Below are positions 21,190-32,690 of a DNA stretch of 64,000 bases, one piece after another. Position numbers and translations under genes: made by a program. Under the pieces are notes generated by a model. It saw nothing but the letters and a program-made list of their open reading frames with translations. It was not told where the DNA came from and did no database searches. Each line of letters begins with the position of its first letter. The stretch's first letter is position 1. The DNA comes from Vandiemenella viatica (taxonomy: Eukaryota; Arthropoda; Insecta; Orthoptera; Morabidae): NCBI GenBank assembly GCA_031002005.1, contig CM061921.1, positions 176,088,935 through 176,152,934 of the forward strand. Reading direction: 5' to 3'.

Positions 21190-22370
21190 TTTTCTTTAAC
21201 AGCTTTGAATGTTTCTCTCTTCAGTGTATTCTACTCGTTCTGAGTTGAACTCATTTCAGTCATTTCTTAGATCCATTTCTATTATCTCTACAAAATTATT
21301 TGTTCATGTTAGATCGTTTCAATTTGTTCACTTGTCTGTTCTGCCTGTGTTTCTTCTTCATTATCTTGTATTTCAACCTACACTTCATAACTATTAGATT
21401 GTAGTCAGAGCCTATGTCTGATCCCGGATATGCTTTACGGTATACAATTGATTCCTATATCTTTGTTTGACCATGATATGGTCTAGCTGATACCTACCTG
21501 TATTTTCTGTACGTTTCCATGTTTATATGATTCTTAATTAGCGTGTTCGCCATAATGAGTTTATATTTTTCACAAATTTCTAACAAACTAGACTAAAACT
21601 TTATACAATATTCCCCTCTTTTCCTTCTCCCACTATCGCATTCCAGTCTCCCTTAATTATTAGATTTTCCTTTCCCTTCACATATTGGATTAATTCTTTA
21701 ATTTCATCATTAATTCTGTATTTATTCATCATCTTCCTGAACTAACGTTGTTGGAGACCATCGACTATCATCTAAATAATCCTGTCACTAAATTGTTTGT
21801 AATATCTCTCCCGTATCCCTACTCTGTTGTTCATCACAAACCTCACACGACTAAGTCTACTGACAGCTTCTCGTTATTATTTCTTCACCTGACCAGAAAT
21901 CCTGTCATTCCACTTAATCTCACTAATTCCCACGACATATAACTTGATTCGTTCCATTTCCCTATTTAAGTTTTACAATCTAATTACCCTGTTTACACAT
22001 CTAATATTCCACGCTCCTATTGCCAGAAAGTTTTTATTCATTCCTGGTGACACCTTCAAAAACAGGCTCCACCCGGATATTCGATTAGGGGACTATTTTT
22101 CCTCTGGAAAAATTTTACTCTGGAAGAAACCATCATTCTGCATGTATTTTGAGAGGGATTGCATGGCATCGGATTTCACTTTGGGTCTTTAATGCATTGG
22201 CTTCCCGTTGCCTTCTGCATCCCCATGTCGTTAATCATTTCTGATTCATCCGCCGTTAGGGATGGTTTGCAAATCCAAGGGAAACAGAGTATCCCCGACC
22301 TCTCCACCACGTGAAAGTGAGGTTGAGATTTGGTTGGAAGAGACTAATATAGTCTCTCTCAAACCATTAG
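21190..22370 (-). pseudogene. RTE-like LINE copy: endonuclease and 5' leader only
   Basis: Co-linear with 13860-15180: the linker, the endonuclease (minus-strand equivalent of the YQLDYIMV region near 21480 and the MGDWNAI region near 21650) and the 5' leader (22060-22365). Many substitutions and indels leave no long frame. RT and the 3' end are absent, which is unusual because LINE copies normally lose the 5' side. Confidence 0.8.
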
Positions 22371-22606
22371 CACAAAAAATAGATACGGATTGTGTTCTGA
22401 AGTATTTTTCAGAGATAAATTTAGCAGCCCTACTTTGCATATCATCCAACTCCTGTATTTAATACCCAAATTGCGTCTCATGGTGCACCACCATATTCAA
22501 GCAATGGCTTCACAAAAGTTTTTCACCATATTAACTCACTTCTCTGGGACATTACCTCTTCACTCTCTCCAATAAATGAAGGAGTTTGAAAGTTTTTTTT
22601 TAATTT

Positions 22607-22632
22607 TTTATATATATATATATATATATATA
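22607..22632. repeat. (TA)n microsatellite
   Basis: Alternating TA for about 26 nt after a T-rich stretch. Confidence 0.9.
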
Positions 22633-22639
22633 AAGAGTA

Positions 22640-24340
22640 GAAAGACTCTTCTGATGGCCTTAACAGATGTTACCTTTGCTATATACCTGAACCCAAGTTT
22701 AATTTGAACTTCTTTTTCAGTTTCTTGCTTTCTTCCTGCAGGAAATCCTTGGTAAGCGTATATGTGATGCATACCCACTGTAATTCTCTGAACCTTATTA
22801 CAGTCATTTTAGCCTCTGCTATTGTTTAAGGTAAGAAATCTTAGGTACATTTTAAGTGTATTGTTTACAATATCATTGTTCTGCAACCTTCTAGTGCGAC
22901 GAGTCATATGTAGGTAGGCGGTGCTCCTCATTTAGGTGTTTGGGTGGTTGGAAGGCACCTCCTGTGATGTTGAGGGACCCGCTGATTTCCGTGCCAGCAT
23001 GTGAAGTAGCCCCGCCACCCTGCTTGGTTAGGTTTGGTAAGATCTCGAGAGATGTAACTAGTCTCTTCTGATATCCGGTATGGATTGTTGATAATAATTA
23101 GTCCAAAACATTTACAGGAGATCTTTGTATAAATGTGAGGTTCAATTAGAGGTTTGTAGCTCTGGTTTGTTTACGCATTCATTCACCAACATCAAGGTGG
23201 CTCCAGATTTTGTTTGCTACTTTTAACCATGTTATTAACCACTCAGCTTCCAACAACACAAATCTCTCCTACCCAAAATTTTACTCCGACGTGTCTTCAA
23301 TGCGAGTTAGTAAAAATTTTAGGGTTCTTCAGAAATGAAAGACGCTTTTTTTAATATTATTTATTCGATTAATACACCATAAAAATAATACAAAACAGAG
23401 TTCCTATACATGTAGACTACACTACTGTCTGTACATTTCTTCTTTCGCAATGTCACTTTTCTAGTTCTTTTTTCACTACATTATTTGTATGTGTTTGTAG
23501 TGTAAGATAAATAAAAATAATTTTCAAAAAATCGTAAATTGTAAAATTCGTTTGTTTAATTAAATAAAAAATATGATCTATTCAATTAGTTATCTATGAC
23601 ACCTTTTCTTCGTAATTAGATTTTTTTTTCAAGAACATAAGGCCTCGTACTTTCTTAATCCGGCACTGCTTACATGGCACAGCCACTGGCTTCAGTGACC
23701 ACGACGGCAGTGGCATATCGTTTCCGACAGTGGAACACATTTCATTTGAGAGTCGTTTTCTGCTACGTGCATTCATAAACTTGTGTAATACTCCTTCCAA
23801 GGAACTAAGAAATAGAAACAACATTATCTCCTCGCATCAACAATTCTAGTGGATGTAGTTAAATGTGACAAAAATCGCAGCTGCTGCTGCGCTCTACCGT
23901 CAGTGTTACTGACTTTTTCGAGCTCCACGCTGAGACAGAACGGAGTTGTCACAACTCGCTACTCCCCCAATTTCCGCAAAGCTTCCAGTGCTCATGCGCG
24001 ATTTTCTGTCTGGTATCTGTCACCGGGACGGCAGAATAGTTCATTGATGCTGCCAACAACTGGTTTTCAATATTTCCTCTAGCTATAATAGGTTACTGTA
24101 TATTAGATAATGTTGCATTTTTAAATATTTATTTTTCTTTGACTACACTAATTTTTTTTATTAATATATTCTTGATTAGTAGGTTGCGACAGGTTACAGT
24201 ATTACTACAGCTAGAACTGCCCATGCAAAGCACCTTCCCAGGGGAGAAACGGATTTTTGTCTCCACCAGCTCCATTTCATACTTGACATACCATATTCGT
24301 TTCCGAAGTACATAGAATTGTACTCATAAGTCATCATTTG
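22640..24340. other. Spacer with a lone hAT-like terminus
   Basis: At 23655-23669 the minus strand reads CAGTGCCGGATTAAG, matching the hAT terminal repeat found at 1859. I could not find a partner end or an 8-bp duplication. Nothing else recognised; frames at 23594-23824 and 23849-24082 have no motif. Confidence 0.35.
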
Positions 24341-24349
24341 TCTGATTAC

Positions 24350-24590
24350 CAATCAAAATGGGTGTGCCGAGTTTATGTGTTCTAAAAGTTTCTGCGTGAC
24401 CTCTGTCCGTAAACCTTCTGATTTGGATTCATCATTTTATGGAGCCATTTTTCGTAAATGTAACACCTTTTTAATCACTTCCTGCATGCTTTTATAATTT
24501 ATTCCAGTTGCTTCACTAATTTCACGAGTAGTTATTCGCAGCGCTTTGGTGTGATGCTCGTTCTAGAACTCCATAGGTGAGTGAAGTTAG
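24350..24590 (-). pseudogene. Mariner-like transposase relic (helix-turn-helix region)
   Basis: Minus strand: RITTREISEATGINYKSM, then EVIKKVLHLRKMAP, a stop, then LRTEVTQKLLEHI. This matches the second HTH and linker of mariner transposases (RLTIREIA..LGIS..., L-x-x-x-LGMRKV-x-AR-WVP, ...R...C..LL). The catalytic domain and TIRs are not visible. Confidence 0.6.
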
Positions 24591-24819
24591 AAATTACAGT
24601 TTGACTTTCACAGAAGAATGTATGCCACCTGTAGGTTCGAAAGTATATCATTTTTCAAATTTGTGCGCAATTCGTCCAAAATTTTTACTACATGCTGCTC
24701 AAGAGACATGAATCTTTTGATCATGCATCATAAAAACAAAAGAATGTAGAAACAATCCTGTAGCACTTAGCACAGCAAATCACGCATAACAACTAAGCAG
24801 TGTTGACACATTTTTTTTT

Positions 24820-25048
24820 AACTGCTTAACGTCTCTTAACAGTGAGGTCTTTAGAGACGGGAAAGAATGGGGGCAAGGAATGGGAAGGAATTCGGCCATG
24901 GACTTTTGAAGGAAGCATCGCGGCATTTGCCTGCAATGATTTGGGAAACCATGGAAAACCCAATTCTGCAAGCCCGGACGGGGATTCGAACCACCGTCCT
25001 CCCGAATGCGAGGCCAGAACGCTAACCGTTACACCACCACACTCGGTG
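24820..25048 (-). mobile_element. SINE family A, near full-length
   Basis: The minus strand starts CCGAGTGTGGTGGTGTAACGG (A-box side), CGGTGGTTCGAATCCCCG (B box), GGCTTGCAGAATTGGG, GGTTTCCCAAATCATTG, and ends GACCTCACTGTTAAGAGACG with a T/A-rich tail. One of the best preserved copies. Confidence 0.85.
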
Positions 25049-25049
25049 T

Positions 25050-25374
25050 TGACACACTAATATATCGTGTGTCTATTTCGAAAGTGCCCTTTGTATTTGA
25101 TAGGTTCTGGTATATTCTACAAGAAGGTATTATGTATTTGATACGGTAAACAACACCACAAACAGAAAAATATCAGGGACGGCAACCTGTCTCGTGTCTG
25201 GTAATACAGTGGGCAGGTAATATGGCCGGTGCCGACTACACAATTTGACTTGTTTACACACTCAGCGGTAAAAGCTACTATAAGGAGATTGCTTGTTCGT
25301 ATGATTATCGACAGTACATTGTTTTTGCTTATTTGAGTTACTTCGAGAAGTGGGATCTTAATTTAATCTACATC
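25050..25374. other. Spacer
   Basis: No gene or recognised repeat. Confidence 0.35.
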
Positions 25375-25439
25375 TACATCTACATATATACTCTGCAATT
25401 CACAAAATTGTGGGTGGCAGAGGGTGCTCAGCACCAAAG

Positions 25440-25976
25440 CTAATCTCTTTGTTGTGCATTCCAATCCCTAATGGTACGAGGGAAAAAATAATTCATATAA
25501 GAATCATTGCGGCACCTTATTTCTCTAATCTTATCTATCCTGTCATTCCGGCTCAAATAGGTTGGTGGACGAAGTATTTCACTACACTCGTGAGTGAAAG
25601 TGGGAGTACGCATGTTTATCAATAAGTTTAAACGAAACGTGCGTCGTCTATCTACCAGAGACTCCCAGCCTAGTCTACTAATCAGTTCTGTGACGCTTTC
25701 ATAAGGACTGTAGCAAGCGGTCACGAATCGAGCGGCTCTTCTCTGTACTTTCTCTATACTTTCGATCAACCCCTTACGAAACGGATCCCAAATGGCACAA
25801 CAATAGTCCAAATGTGGACGCACAAGAGATTTGTACGCTATCTCCTTTGTTTGTTCATTACAATTTTTCAATATTCGACCTATGAATCGCAGCCTAGAAT
25901 TAGCTCTACCTACCAACGAATTAATGTGTAAGTCCCATTTCATGTTCCTTTGTACTGTTACTCCCAAATATTTCAT
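25440..25976 (-). pseudogene. ORF2 C-terminal domain of LINE copy B
   Basis: KYLGVTVQRNMKWDLHI, AYKSLVRPHLDYCCAIWDP, and IEKVQRRAARFV are the standard post-RT blocks of jockey/CR1-type LINEs. It ends shortly before the 3' UTR with its microsatellite. Confidence 0.88.
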
Positions 25977-26945
25977 AGATCGACCATATCAATAACTGAA
26001 TTGTTTAACTCGTATTTCTGAACAATTGGATTCTTTTTGTTAGTTATGCTCATTGTCTTGCACTTTTTACAATTTAGCGTAAGTTTCCACTCAGCGCACC
26101 ATGCCAAAATAATATCCAGATCACGCTGAATTTCTAAGCAATCGGCCAAATTCCTTACTTTCCTATAAATAACCGCATCATCAGCAAACAATCTAAAAGG
26201 GCTTTTCACTTTGTCTCCGAGATCGTTTATAAAAATTAAAAAAAGAAGTGGTCCTATTACACTTCCTTGAGTTACCCCCGATGTAACATCTAGACTAGAA
26301 GGACTTTCTCCTTCAACGACGACATACTGCGACCGACCAGTTAGAAAATCCTCTATCCATTCACAAAGCTGATCCGATATACCGTACGCTCGTAGCTTCG
26401 CTAAAAGGCGGTTGTGTGGCACAGAGTCATAGGCTTTCTGAAAATCTAAAAAAATGGCATCTACTTGTGAACCTGCATCAATAACTTTCATTACGTCGTG
26501 TGTAAATAGGGCCAGCTGTGTTTCACATGATCTTTTCTTCCGAAATCCGTGTTGATTTGTTGTAAGCAAATTATTATCGTCTAGAAATTTCATAATGTTC
26601 GAGCATATAATATGCTCCATAACTCTACTCCAAACAGATGTTATAGATATTGGACGATAGTTTCCAGGATCACTTCGATCACCTTTCTTGAAAATCGGAG
26701 TTACTTGCGTGATTTTCCAGTCTGAAGGTACTTTTGGCTCTTCTAATGATTTACTGAATATATCAGACAGAAATGGGCCGCTTTCCGCCGCATATTCTGA
26801 AAATATTCTTACTGGAATTCCATCTGGGCCCAGTGCTTTACCCACTTCAGGAGCTCTAATTGCTTTATGATACCTGCAGTATCTATCCGTAATGATTCCA
26901 TCAGCAACTCGACACGGCGTGGGAAAACGGGAACACTATCCTTAT
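25973..26945 (-). pseudogene. Reverse transcriptase of CR1-like LINE copy B
   Basis: Frames contain ALGPDGIPVRIF, NYRPISITSVWSRVMEHII, QHGFRKKRSCETQLA, DAIFLDFQKAYDSVPHNRL (first catalytic region), GVTQGSVIGPLLFLIFINDL and LFADDAVIY (FADD). The RT core is intact for about 290 codons. A shift near 25975 separates it from the C-terminal part. Confidence 0.92.
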
Positions 26946-27024
26946 TTAATTGTATTACTATTACTACTATTACTATTACTCCGCGATTCACTAAAAGTTT
27001 GTGGCGGAGGGTGCATTGCACCTA

Positions 27025-27170
27025 TCCCGGGAAGGTAATGGTTTGGAAGGGATATACGGGATATGGCAGGAGGCGCCCATGGGCTATTGTGAGGAACCAT
27101 CCCTGCATTCGCATGGAGCGATCTGGGGAAACCATGGAAAACCCAGATCAGGATGGCCGGAGAGCTTTAT
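27025..27170 (-). mobile_element. SINE family A tail fragment inside a LINE 3' region
   Basis: Minus strand: CGGCCATCCTGATCTGGG, TTCCATGGTTTCCCCAGATCG, ATGCAGGGATGGTTCC, matching the SINE body but without the tRNA-like head. On both sides lies sequence of the CR1-like LINE (for example GTGCAATGCACCCTCC on the minus strand), so it was inserted in, or recombined into, that 3' UTR. Confidence 0.6.
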
Positions 27171-27220
27171 CGAAGGCTACTCCTGTCGGATTTTATGTTT
27201 AGTCGCCCGGTAAATCCTTT

Positions 27221-27940
27221 CTATTCCACTCCCTGATCACGCGTGGAAAAAAATGAGTCGGTTCTGGCCCTGATTTCTCTTATCTTATTTTCGCGGTCAT
27301 TCCGAGATATGAATGTTGCTGGTAGCAATATTTGTTTACTGTCATTTCGAAATACGTCAGTCGAGAATTTTTCTATTAGCTTCTGTCGAGAGCAACGCCA
27401 TCGGTGCTCCAAGTCTTCCCAACATAACTCCAACATTGCACTTACGCTTTCACTCCAACTATAAATATCTGTCACGAATCGGGCGGCTCTTCTTTGGACC
27501 TTTCTAATGCCTCCATTTATCCCTCTTGATGGGGACCGCATACAGAGCAACAATATTCTAAGTGAGGCCACACTAGTGACTTGTATGCAATCGATTTAAC
27601 TTCCGAAGTGCATATTTTTAAATTACGGAATAGAAATCGAAGCATACGATTTGCTTTCCCAGTTACATTCTCGATATGCTCATTCCACGACACATTATAA
27701 CGAATTGTTATCCCTAGGTATTTAGCGGAATCTACCGTTCTAAAGGCAGTACCATTAATTGTATATTCAAAGCTAAATAGTGTCACGTTTTTACTTACAC
27801 GTATAACTTGGCACTTTTTAGCGTTTAACTCCAACTGCCAATCTTTACACCACGAAATTATTTTCATAACATAGTCTTGTAACAAAGCACAGTCGTCCTG
27901 GGTTGTGATTTCGCGATAAATAATAGCATCATCGGCAAAT
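27221..27940 (-). pseudogene. ORF2 C-terminal domain of LINE copy A, broken
   Basis: LFADDAIIY, WQLELNAKKCQVIRVSKN, KYLGITIRYNVSWNEHI, AYKSLVWPHLEYCCSVCGP in one frame, then IRKVQRRAARFVTDIYSW and FISRNDRENKIREI in another. Same block order as copy B. Confidence 0.88.
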
Positions 27941-28607
27941 AATCTTTCATCCCACTTATTATGTCACATAAATCATTAATGTATATGAGAAACAACAGTG
28001 GCCCTATCACGCTTCCCTGGGGAACCCCGGACCTCACTTCAGTAAGTGATGAACTCTCACCGTCGAGCACTACACACTGTGTTCTGCCCTGCAGAAAGTC
28101 TGCAACCCAGTCGCATATTTGTCTAGATATGCCGTAACCACGAAGTTTCCTAAGTAACCTAGTGTGAGGCACAGTGCCGAAAGCTTTTTTAAAGTCTAAT
28201 AGAACTAAACCAACCTGAGATTGCTCATCTATAATACGGCTCAAGTCGTGAATTAAAAGAGCAAGTTGGGTTTCGCAGCATCGGCCTTTTCTGAATGCAT
28301 GTTGGTTTGGGTTTAAAAGCTCACCTTCATACAAAAACCGCATGACATTTGAATAGATGATGTGTTCTAAAATCATGCAAAATATTGAGGTTAACGAGAT
28401 CGGTCTATAATTTTGAGGATCATTAACATTTCCATTTTTAAACACTGGACTTACGATGGCGGTCTTCCATTCGGCTGGTATTTTTCCTTGATCCAAGGAG
28501 GTGGTATATAATTTAATCAAATTCGGTGCAATTTGCTTTGCGTACCTAGAGTAGAATCTTGTAGGAATACCGTCTGGTCTTGGAGCCTTATTGGGATTTA
28601 CATTCAT
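27864..28607 (-). pseudogene. Reverse transcriptase of LINE copy A, broken at the FADD box
   Basis: KAPRPDGIPTRFY, NYRPISLTSIFCMILEHII, QHAFRKGRCCETQLALL, LVLLDFKKAFGTVPHTRL (the family has KAFD; here the Asp is replaced by Gly), GVPQGSVIGPLLFLIYINDL. A small deletion near 27950 shifts the frame so the catalytic FADD sequence (LFADDAIIY) lies in a different frame. Two independent hits on catalysis show it is dead. Confidence 0.9.
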
Positions 28608-28622
28608 AAGCAGTTTAGTTAT

Positions 28623-29033
28623 TTACTCGACATCGAGAATGAGACCATTCATAATTTTGTTGGTACGATTGTTAAATATCGGAACCTCCTCCGAGTTTTC
28701 TGTCGTGAAAGCTTTTTTAAATACATTATTCAAAATTTCTGCTTTCTCTACGCTAGTTTCTGATAATTCCCCATTTTCCTTAATCAACGACGGCATGACC
28801 TTACGAGAGCCACTTCTTAATTTGACATATGACCAGAACTTTTTTGGATTAGTTATCAGATCTTTGGATAAATTTCTGACTTGGAATTCTTTAAACGCAT
28901 CACGCATTGCCTTACGCACTTCCGCTCGCAACTGGACTAATTTAGCGCGATTAGACGAGTCCCCCGATTTCTTTACCGTGGCATGTAAACGCCTTTGCCT
29001 CCTGAGCAAACGTTTCACTTCCCTATAGAACAA
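28623..29033 (-). pseudogene. Linker between endonuclease and RT of LINE copy A
   Basis: A 136-codon frame with basic helices (VKRLLRRQRRLH), KKFWSYVKLRSGSRKVMPSL and KAEILNNVFKKAFT, the usual sequence before the RT in this LINE type (K-x-FW-x-Y-x-K...AE-x-LN-x-x-F-x-x-VFT). Ends with a stop just before the RT frame. Confidence 0.82.
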
Positions 29034-29099
29034 GGTAAAGTTCTTATTAACCTTAATAAACTTCTTGGGAACAAATTGATTTAAGCCGGTCCATTTTTT

Positions 29100-30218
29100 T
29101 TTTTTAAATCAAACTAAAGTTTCAAAATTTTTCGCCAAATGATCGACCATAAATGCATCATTTACCTTACCGAAACAATATACAAGTTTGTCTTTATCGT
29201 GCTTCAAATTCAGCCTAGATTTCAAAGTTACCACAACCGCCTTTTTGTGATCACTTATACCGTCTTCTATAAAAACTGTATCTACAATATCCGGATTGTT
29301 TGTAAGAAAAAAATCCAAAATGGACGAGGATTCTTTGACGCTCGGCGTTGGCTCTTCGACCATCTGTTCAAGAGAATTTTCCACGAATGATTCCAGGAAC
29401 GTTTCGGTTATTAACCTATCTCTTCCGCATGACTTGAACGTAAATGTTACCTGAGGGAATATTAAAATCGCCTCCCATGATCAATGTATGTCCCTGAAAT
29501 TTTTGTGAAATACTATTAAGTGACTGTCTAAAATACTCCGTGTTATCTAATCCAGAATCCGGAGGTCGGTAAAATGATCGTATTATGAACTTTAAACTTC
29601 TGAAAATTTTTACCTTCAACCATATTAATTCGCAAAAATGTTCCGTTTCATTTACTACGGAGCAATTGACGGTTTTATTAACGGCCGCGAACACTCCTCC
29701 GCCCATTGAGGTAGTTCTGTCTTTCCGCAAAACATTGAATTGAGGAGCAAATACTTCGCGGTTCCTAGTATTATATCGACAACGTTAGTCGCAAGTGTAG
29801 CGTGGAAATCGGCTATAGACGGTGGAAAGTCTATTTTGGGGAAAGCCACGTGTAAATAGTGTCTTCCCGCAGGGAACGTAACCGTAGGTAACCGCCACTA
29901 CCGCTCAGGCCGGTGGAATTCTGAATCACGCCAACCGACCTGTGATCCACCGCGAACCCAGATGCCAGTGGCTGACGGGAAGAGAAATAAAAAATCGCTC
30001 AACCAGGCTACTTTCCCTCTAATACTCCGCCACATAAGGATCATTATCCCTAGCGGCTTAATATTGGTATCTGAAGAATCTAAATTCGCATTCCGAAAGG
30101 AATCGGGTGAAGGATTTGGAGCTGCAAATTTCGATTTATTTGCGCCGTCACTTCCAGAACCAAAATCTAGGTTACCGACGCGTCTTCTTCGTTGAACTGA
30201 AGGATCCTCGGGCCTCAC
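29100..30218 (-). pseudogene. LINE ORF2 endonuclease domain (APE), broken
   Basis: Spread over several frames: GIMILMWRSIRGKVAWLSDF (start-like block), GGGVFAAVNKTVNCSVV, FIIRSFYRPPDSGLD, TLIMGGDFNIPSG (the GDFN motif) and SILDFFLTNNPDIV followed by ISDHKKAVVV (D-H motif). The order and motifs are those of jockey/CR1 APE endonucleases. At least three frame breaks. Confidence 0.85.
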
Positions 30219-31140
30219 GGTGTTCCTAAAAAATAATTCACATCAAGAGGGTTCCATATTTTAGCAGCCACCTTGGTCGCCATTCTCGGTGTGTAGTGGA
30301 CGCCCGACCTGTCAAATGCGTCCCAGCTGGCAGCTATCATCAGTCGAAGGTCTACAAAGCCCCAGTTGTTTTTGCGACACAGCTCCTGTAAACTACAATT
30401 CAAATTATAAATCTTCCACCATACGGCTTCCCCACAATCGATGCGCGGCACGACACTACAAATTGAAAACTGCAACGTTACCGAATTCTCACGCGCTGAT
30501 TCATACGCCTTGTGGCCCAACTTGTCCATATATTTCACTATATCTGAAAGAGAGACATGACACGAGTCGTTAGTACCGCCGTGCGCAGCTACCCTTAACT
30601 GACGGCAGTTCGATTATCTAATCGCTTTTGGAATGGCCTCCATGACACGTGGCATGGTTGCTCCTGGAAGACAAACAGAATGAACATCAGTATGAGGGTC
30701 TGCAACATTCTTCTCAGCTAGGTCTTGTAAGGGTTTCTCCAGACGTCGGACGTTGGAGCTTCCAATGATAAGTAAACCTTTCCCTGGTATCACTCGGTGT
30801 CTGCGACTAAATCTTCCCTGCTGTGCTTGTTGGCCATTCGCACTAAGATCTTCAACCTCCTGCAAAACTGAAAACGAATTATGTAGGGGCAAGATATAAT
30901 TTTCCCTTCGGTTACTTTGGAATTTTGATGCCTTTCTCCTATCCACACGGTGCCAGACGTTCCCTGCAACAGTTACCTGACAATCCTCACCAGCCGGTTC
31001 TACATCACTAACCTCCGGCAATTCTTCGATGCACTGCCGCTCCTCGTCTAAGATGCTCCACACCTGTGCCGAAAGAGATGCCAGCGTAGTACGAATCTCT
31101 TCGAGAACCTGACGCCTACTGTAACACATTGCAGAAACCA
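30215..31140 (-). pseudogene. LINE ORF1 with SGNH esterase-like domain, frameshifted
   Basis: The first frame (30614-31140) starts MVSAMCYSRRQVLEEIR, has a helical N-terminal part, and reaches KGLLIIGSSNVRRLEKPL, the G-x-S nucleophile block. After a shift, minus-strand sequence near 30560-30600 gives AAHGGTNDSCH (the block with Gly and Asn), and the second frame (30215-30538) ends with FVDLRLMIA and DRSGVHYTPR (Asp/His block). CR1-type ORF1 proteins are known to carry such esterase folds, with unclear function (lipid or membrane association is proposed). Confidence 0.75.
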
Positions 31141-31145
31141 TGTCC

Positions 31146-31366
31146 CTGAAACAACCAAAACAGAGCCAGAAACAAATTAATCACAAAATTAAGTGACTGA
31201 TGCTACGGCTTCTAAAGCTCAACTGACTGGATCACTACCTAAACAGGAAATATTCAAAGATAACGACAAAAATTAGCACAATTCAAATCACACACAAAAG
31301 TCGGCTACTGCTGCTACGGCTGCGTAAGCTAAACTCGTTTTACACTTCATAGTTAGGATATATGTA
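31146..31366. other. Spacer, possibly LINE 5' leader
   Basis: CTACGGCTTCTAAAGCTCAA and GCTACGGCTGCGTAAGCTAA form a diverged direct repeat (about 31200 and 31313). It may be promoter-like leader sequence of the LINE. No gene. Confidence 0.35.
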
Positions 31367-32009
31367 GTTTAGTAGCTTTACCCGGCATGCGTTGCAATGC
31401 CTCTTTTTCTTTCTTAAGTGGATACGCATATGCATTAACATGTACAAAATAAATGAAGGATTTATTTTTATGCATTAAAATAAAATTGAAAAATTTTATT
31501 CCAGTGCTTTGGTGTATAACATATTTTTGGTCTTTCGACTTCTGCAAAAACAGAATATTGCTAGCAGGTGGATATGAAAGTTCTGATGTTTTATCCCCTT
31601 TAATCGGATTCTAGTTAGGATTCTCCATCATCATCCATTTTGGCAGGTTTCCTACCGACACAAAAAACAAAACCTGAAAAGTTGCTTGTGTAAATCAGAT
31701 TAAGAGAGGTGAAGTGAAAAATGGGTGCAGTTTAGTAAACTAAATACAAATATCATTTATCACTCATTTTAAACCATATGTACGCAAAGTTCCTTCTTAA
31801 TATTTCCAAATATAACTTGTGCTTAGGAGTTTTTGTGAGACAAACGTAGACAGCATTTTTCTCTTTGCTTCAAAGTATGCAAAGTTACATCACATACAAA
31901 CTGTGTGCTTGTGTAAAAACCGTTAGCAAAAATTACGGAGGGTAAAGGGAGCGAAAAGTCGGATTTTTGCAAACCAAATATACACAGTGTTTTTCCCTTT
32001 GCTTTAAAC

Positions 32010-32195
32010 TAAAAAAACTAAGTCAGTCAACGACTAGAAAGTTAGTTGGCTACTGCCAAAAGGGGCATACTAAGCCACTGATCATATACAGCTCTTAAAA
32101 ATGCCTTCTTCTACCGAAATTTGAAACCCAAATTGGACCAAAAAAATGTTGAAAGCAAGAGCCTTAACCACTGAGCTACCAGACCACTCTGTTTG
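32010..32195 (-). repeat. tRNA-like module 3 of the composite element
   Basis: Minus strand: GGTAGCTCAGTGGTTAAGGC (A box), then CAATTTGGGTTTCAAATTTCG (B box, degenerate). Body shortened. Confidence 0.58.
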
Positions 32196-32504
32196 AAGCA
32201 TAGTATGCTAAGTACTATCAAAATCGGATAGAAACTGTGGCTTTGCATGAAAAAAACGTTGGAAAAAATTGAAGGTGGTAAAGGAGGAGAGGGGTTAGGA
32301 TTTGGTAGAACAACAGTAAACAGAATTTTTCTATTTGTTTTAATGTATACTTATGCAGAGTTCTGAGTAAAAACAGTGTGCTAGTTTCAATAATATTGCC
32401 ATAAATTAAGAGGGTGGTGTAAAGGAGTAGAGGGGTAGGATTTTGTAAACCAAATGTAGAGAGAGCTTTTCTGTTTATTTTAAAGCGAAAAACTACACAG
32501 TACA

Positions 32505-32690
32505 CAGCCCTTAGGTTGGTTGAATACTACTGTGTCAGAGGCAGGACGACCAGTTCATTTCTACGTGAAATCTGAACTACAGATCTGGAAAAGTTCATAT
32601 GATCGAAGTTCATGCTTCCATCGGGATTTCAACCTGGGAACGTATCCCGCAAGCAAGTGCCTTCACCATTGTGCTACCGCAGCACTCTGT
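32505..32690 (-). repeat. tRNA-like module 2 of the composite element
   Basis: Minus strand: CGGTAGCACAATGGTGAAGG (A box), ACGTTCCCAGGTTGAAATCCC (B box), then a body with TTCAGATTTCACGTAG. Diverged copy of module 1. Confidence 0.58.

Larger units (their letters stand above)
25375..26948 (-). mobile_element. CR1-like LINE, 5'-truncated (copy B)
   Basis: Minus-strand LINE whose 3' end is the microsatellite TGTAGATGTAGATGTAGA (25371-25388 complement), typical of CR1-like arthropod LINEs. It starts inside ORF2 just before the RT and abuts the 3' end of copy A (26950 onward), so the two are head to tail. Confidence 0.85.
26950..31145 (-). mobile_element. CR1-like LINE, long copy A (about 4.2 kb)
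   Basis: Minus strand with two ORFs: ORF1 (30215-31140) with an SGNH-type esterase signature, ORF2 (27221-30218) with APE endonuclease and RT. The 3' end carries a TAATAG/TAGTAA microsatellite (26950-26985). Frameshifts occur in both ORFs. The 5' end near 31145 is uncertain. Confidence 0.85.

Noticed and set aside
23655..23672. Complete hAT element around the lone terminus
   Set aside because: No partner end with matching 8-bp duplication (CTTACATG) was found within reach by eye.
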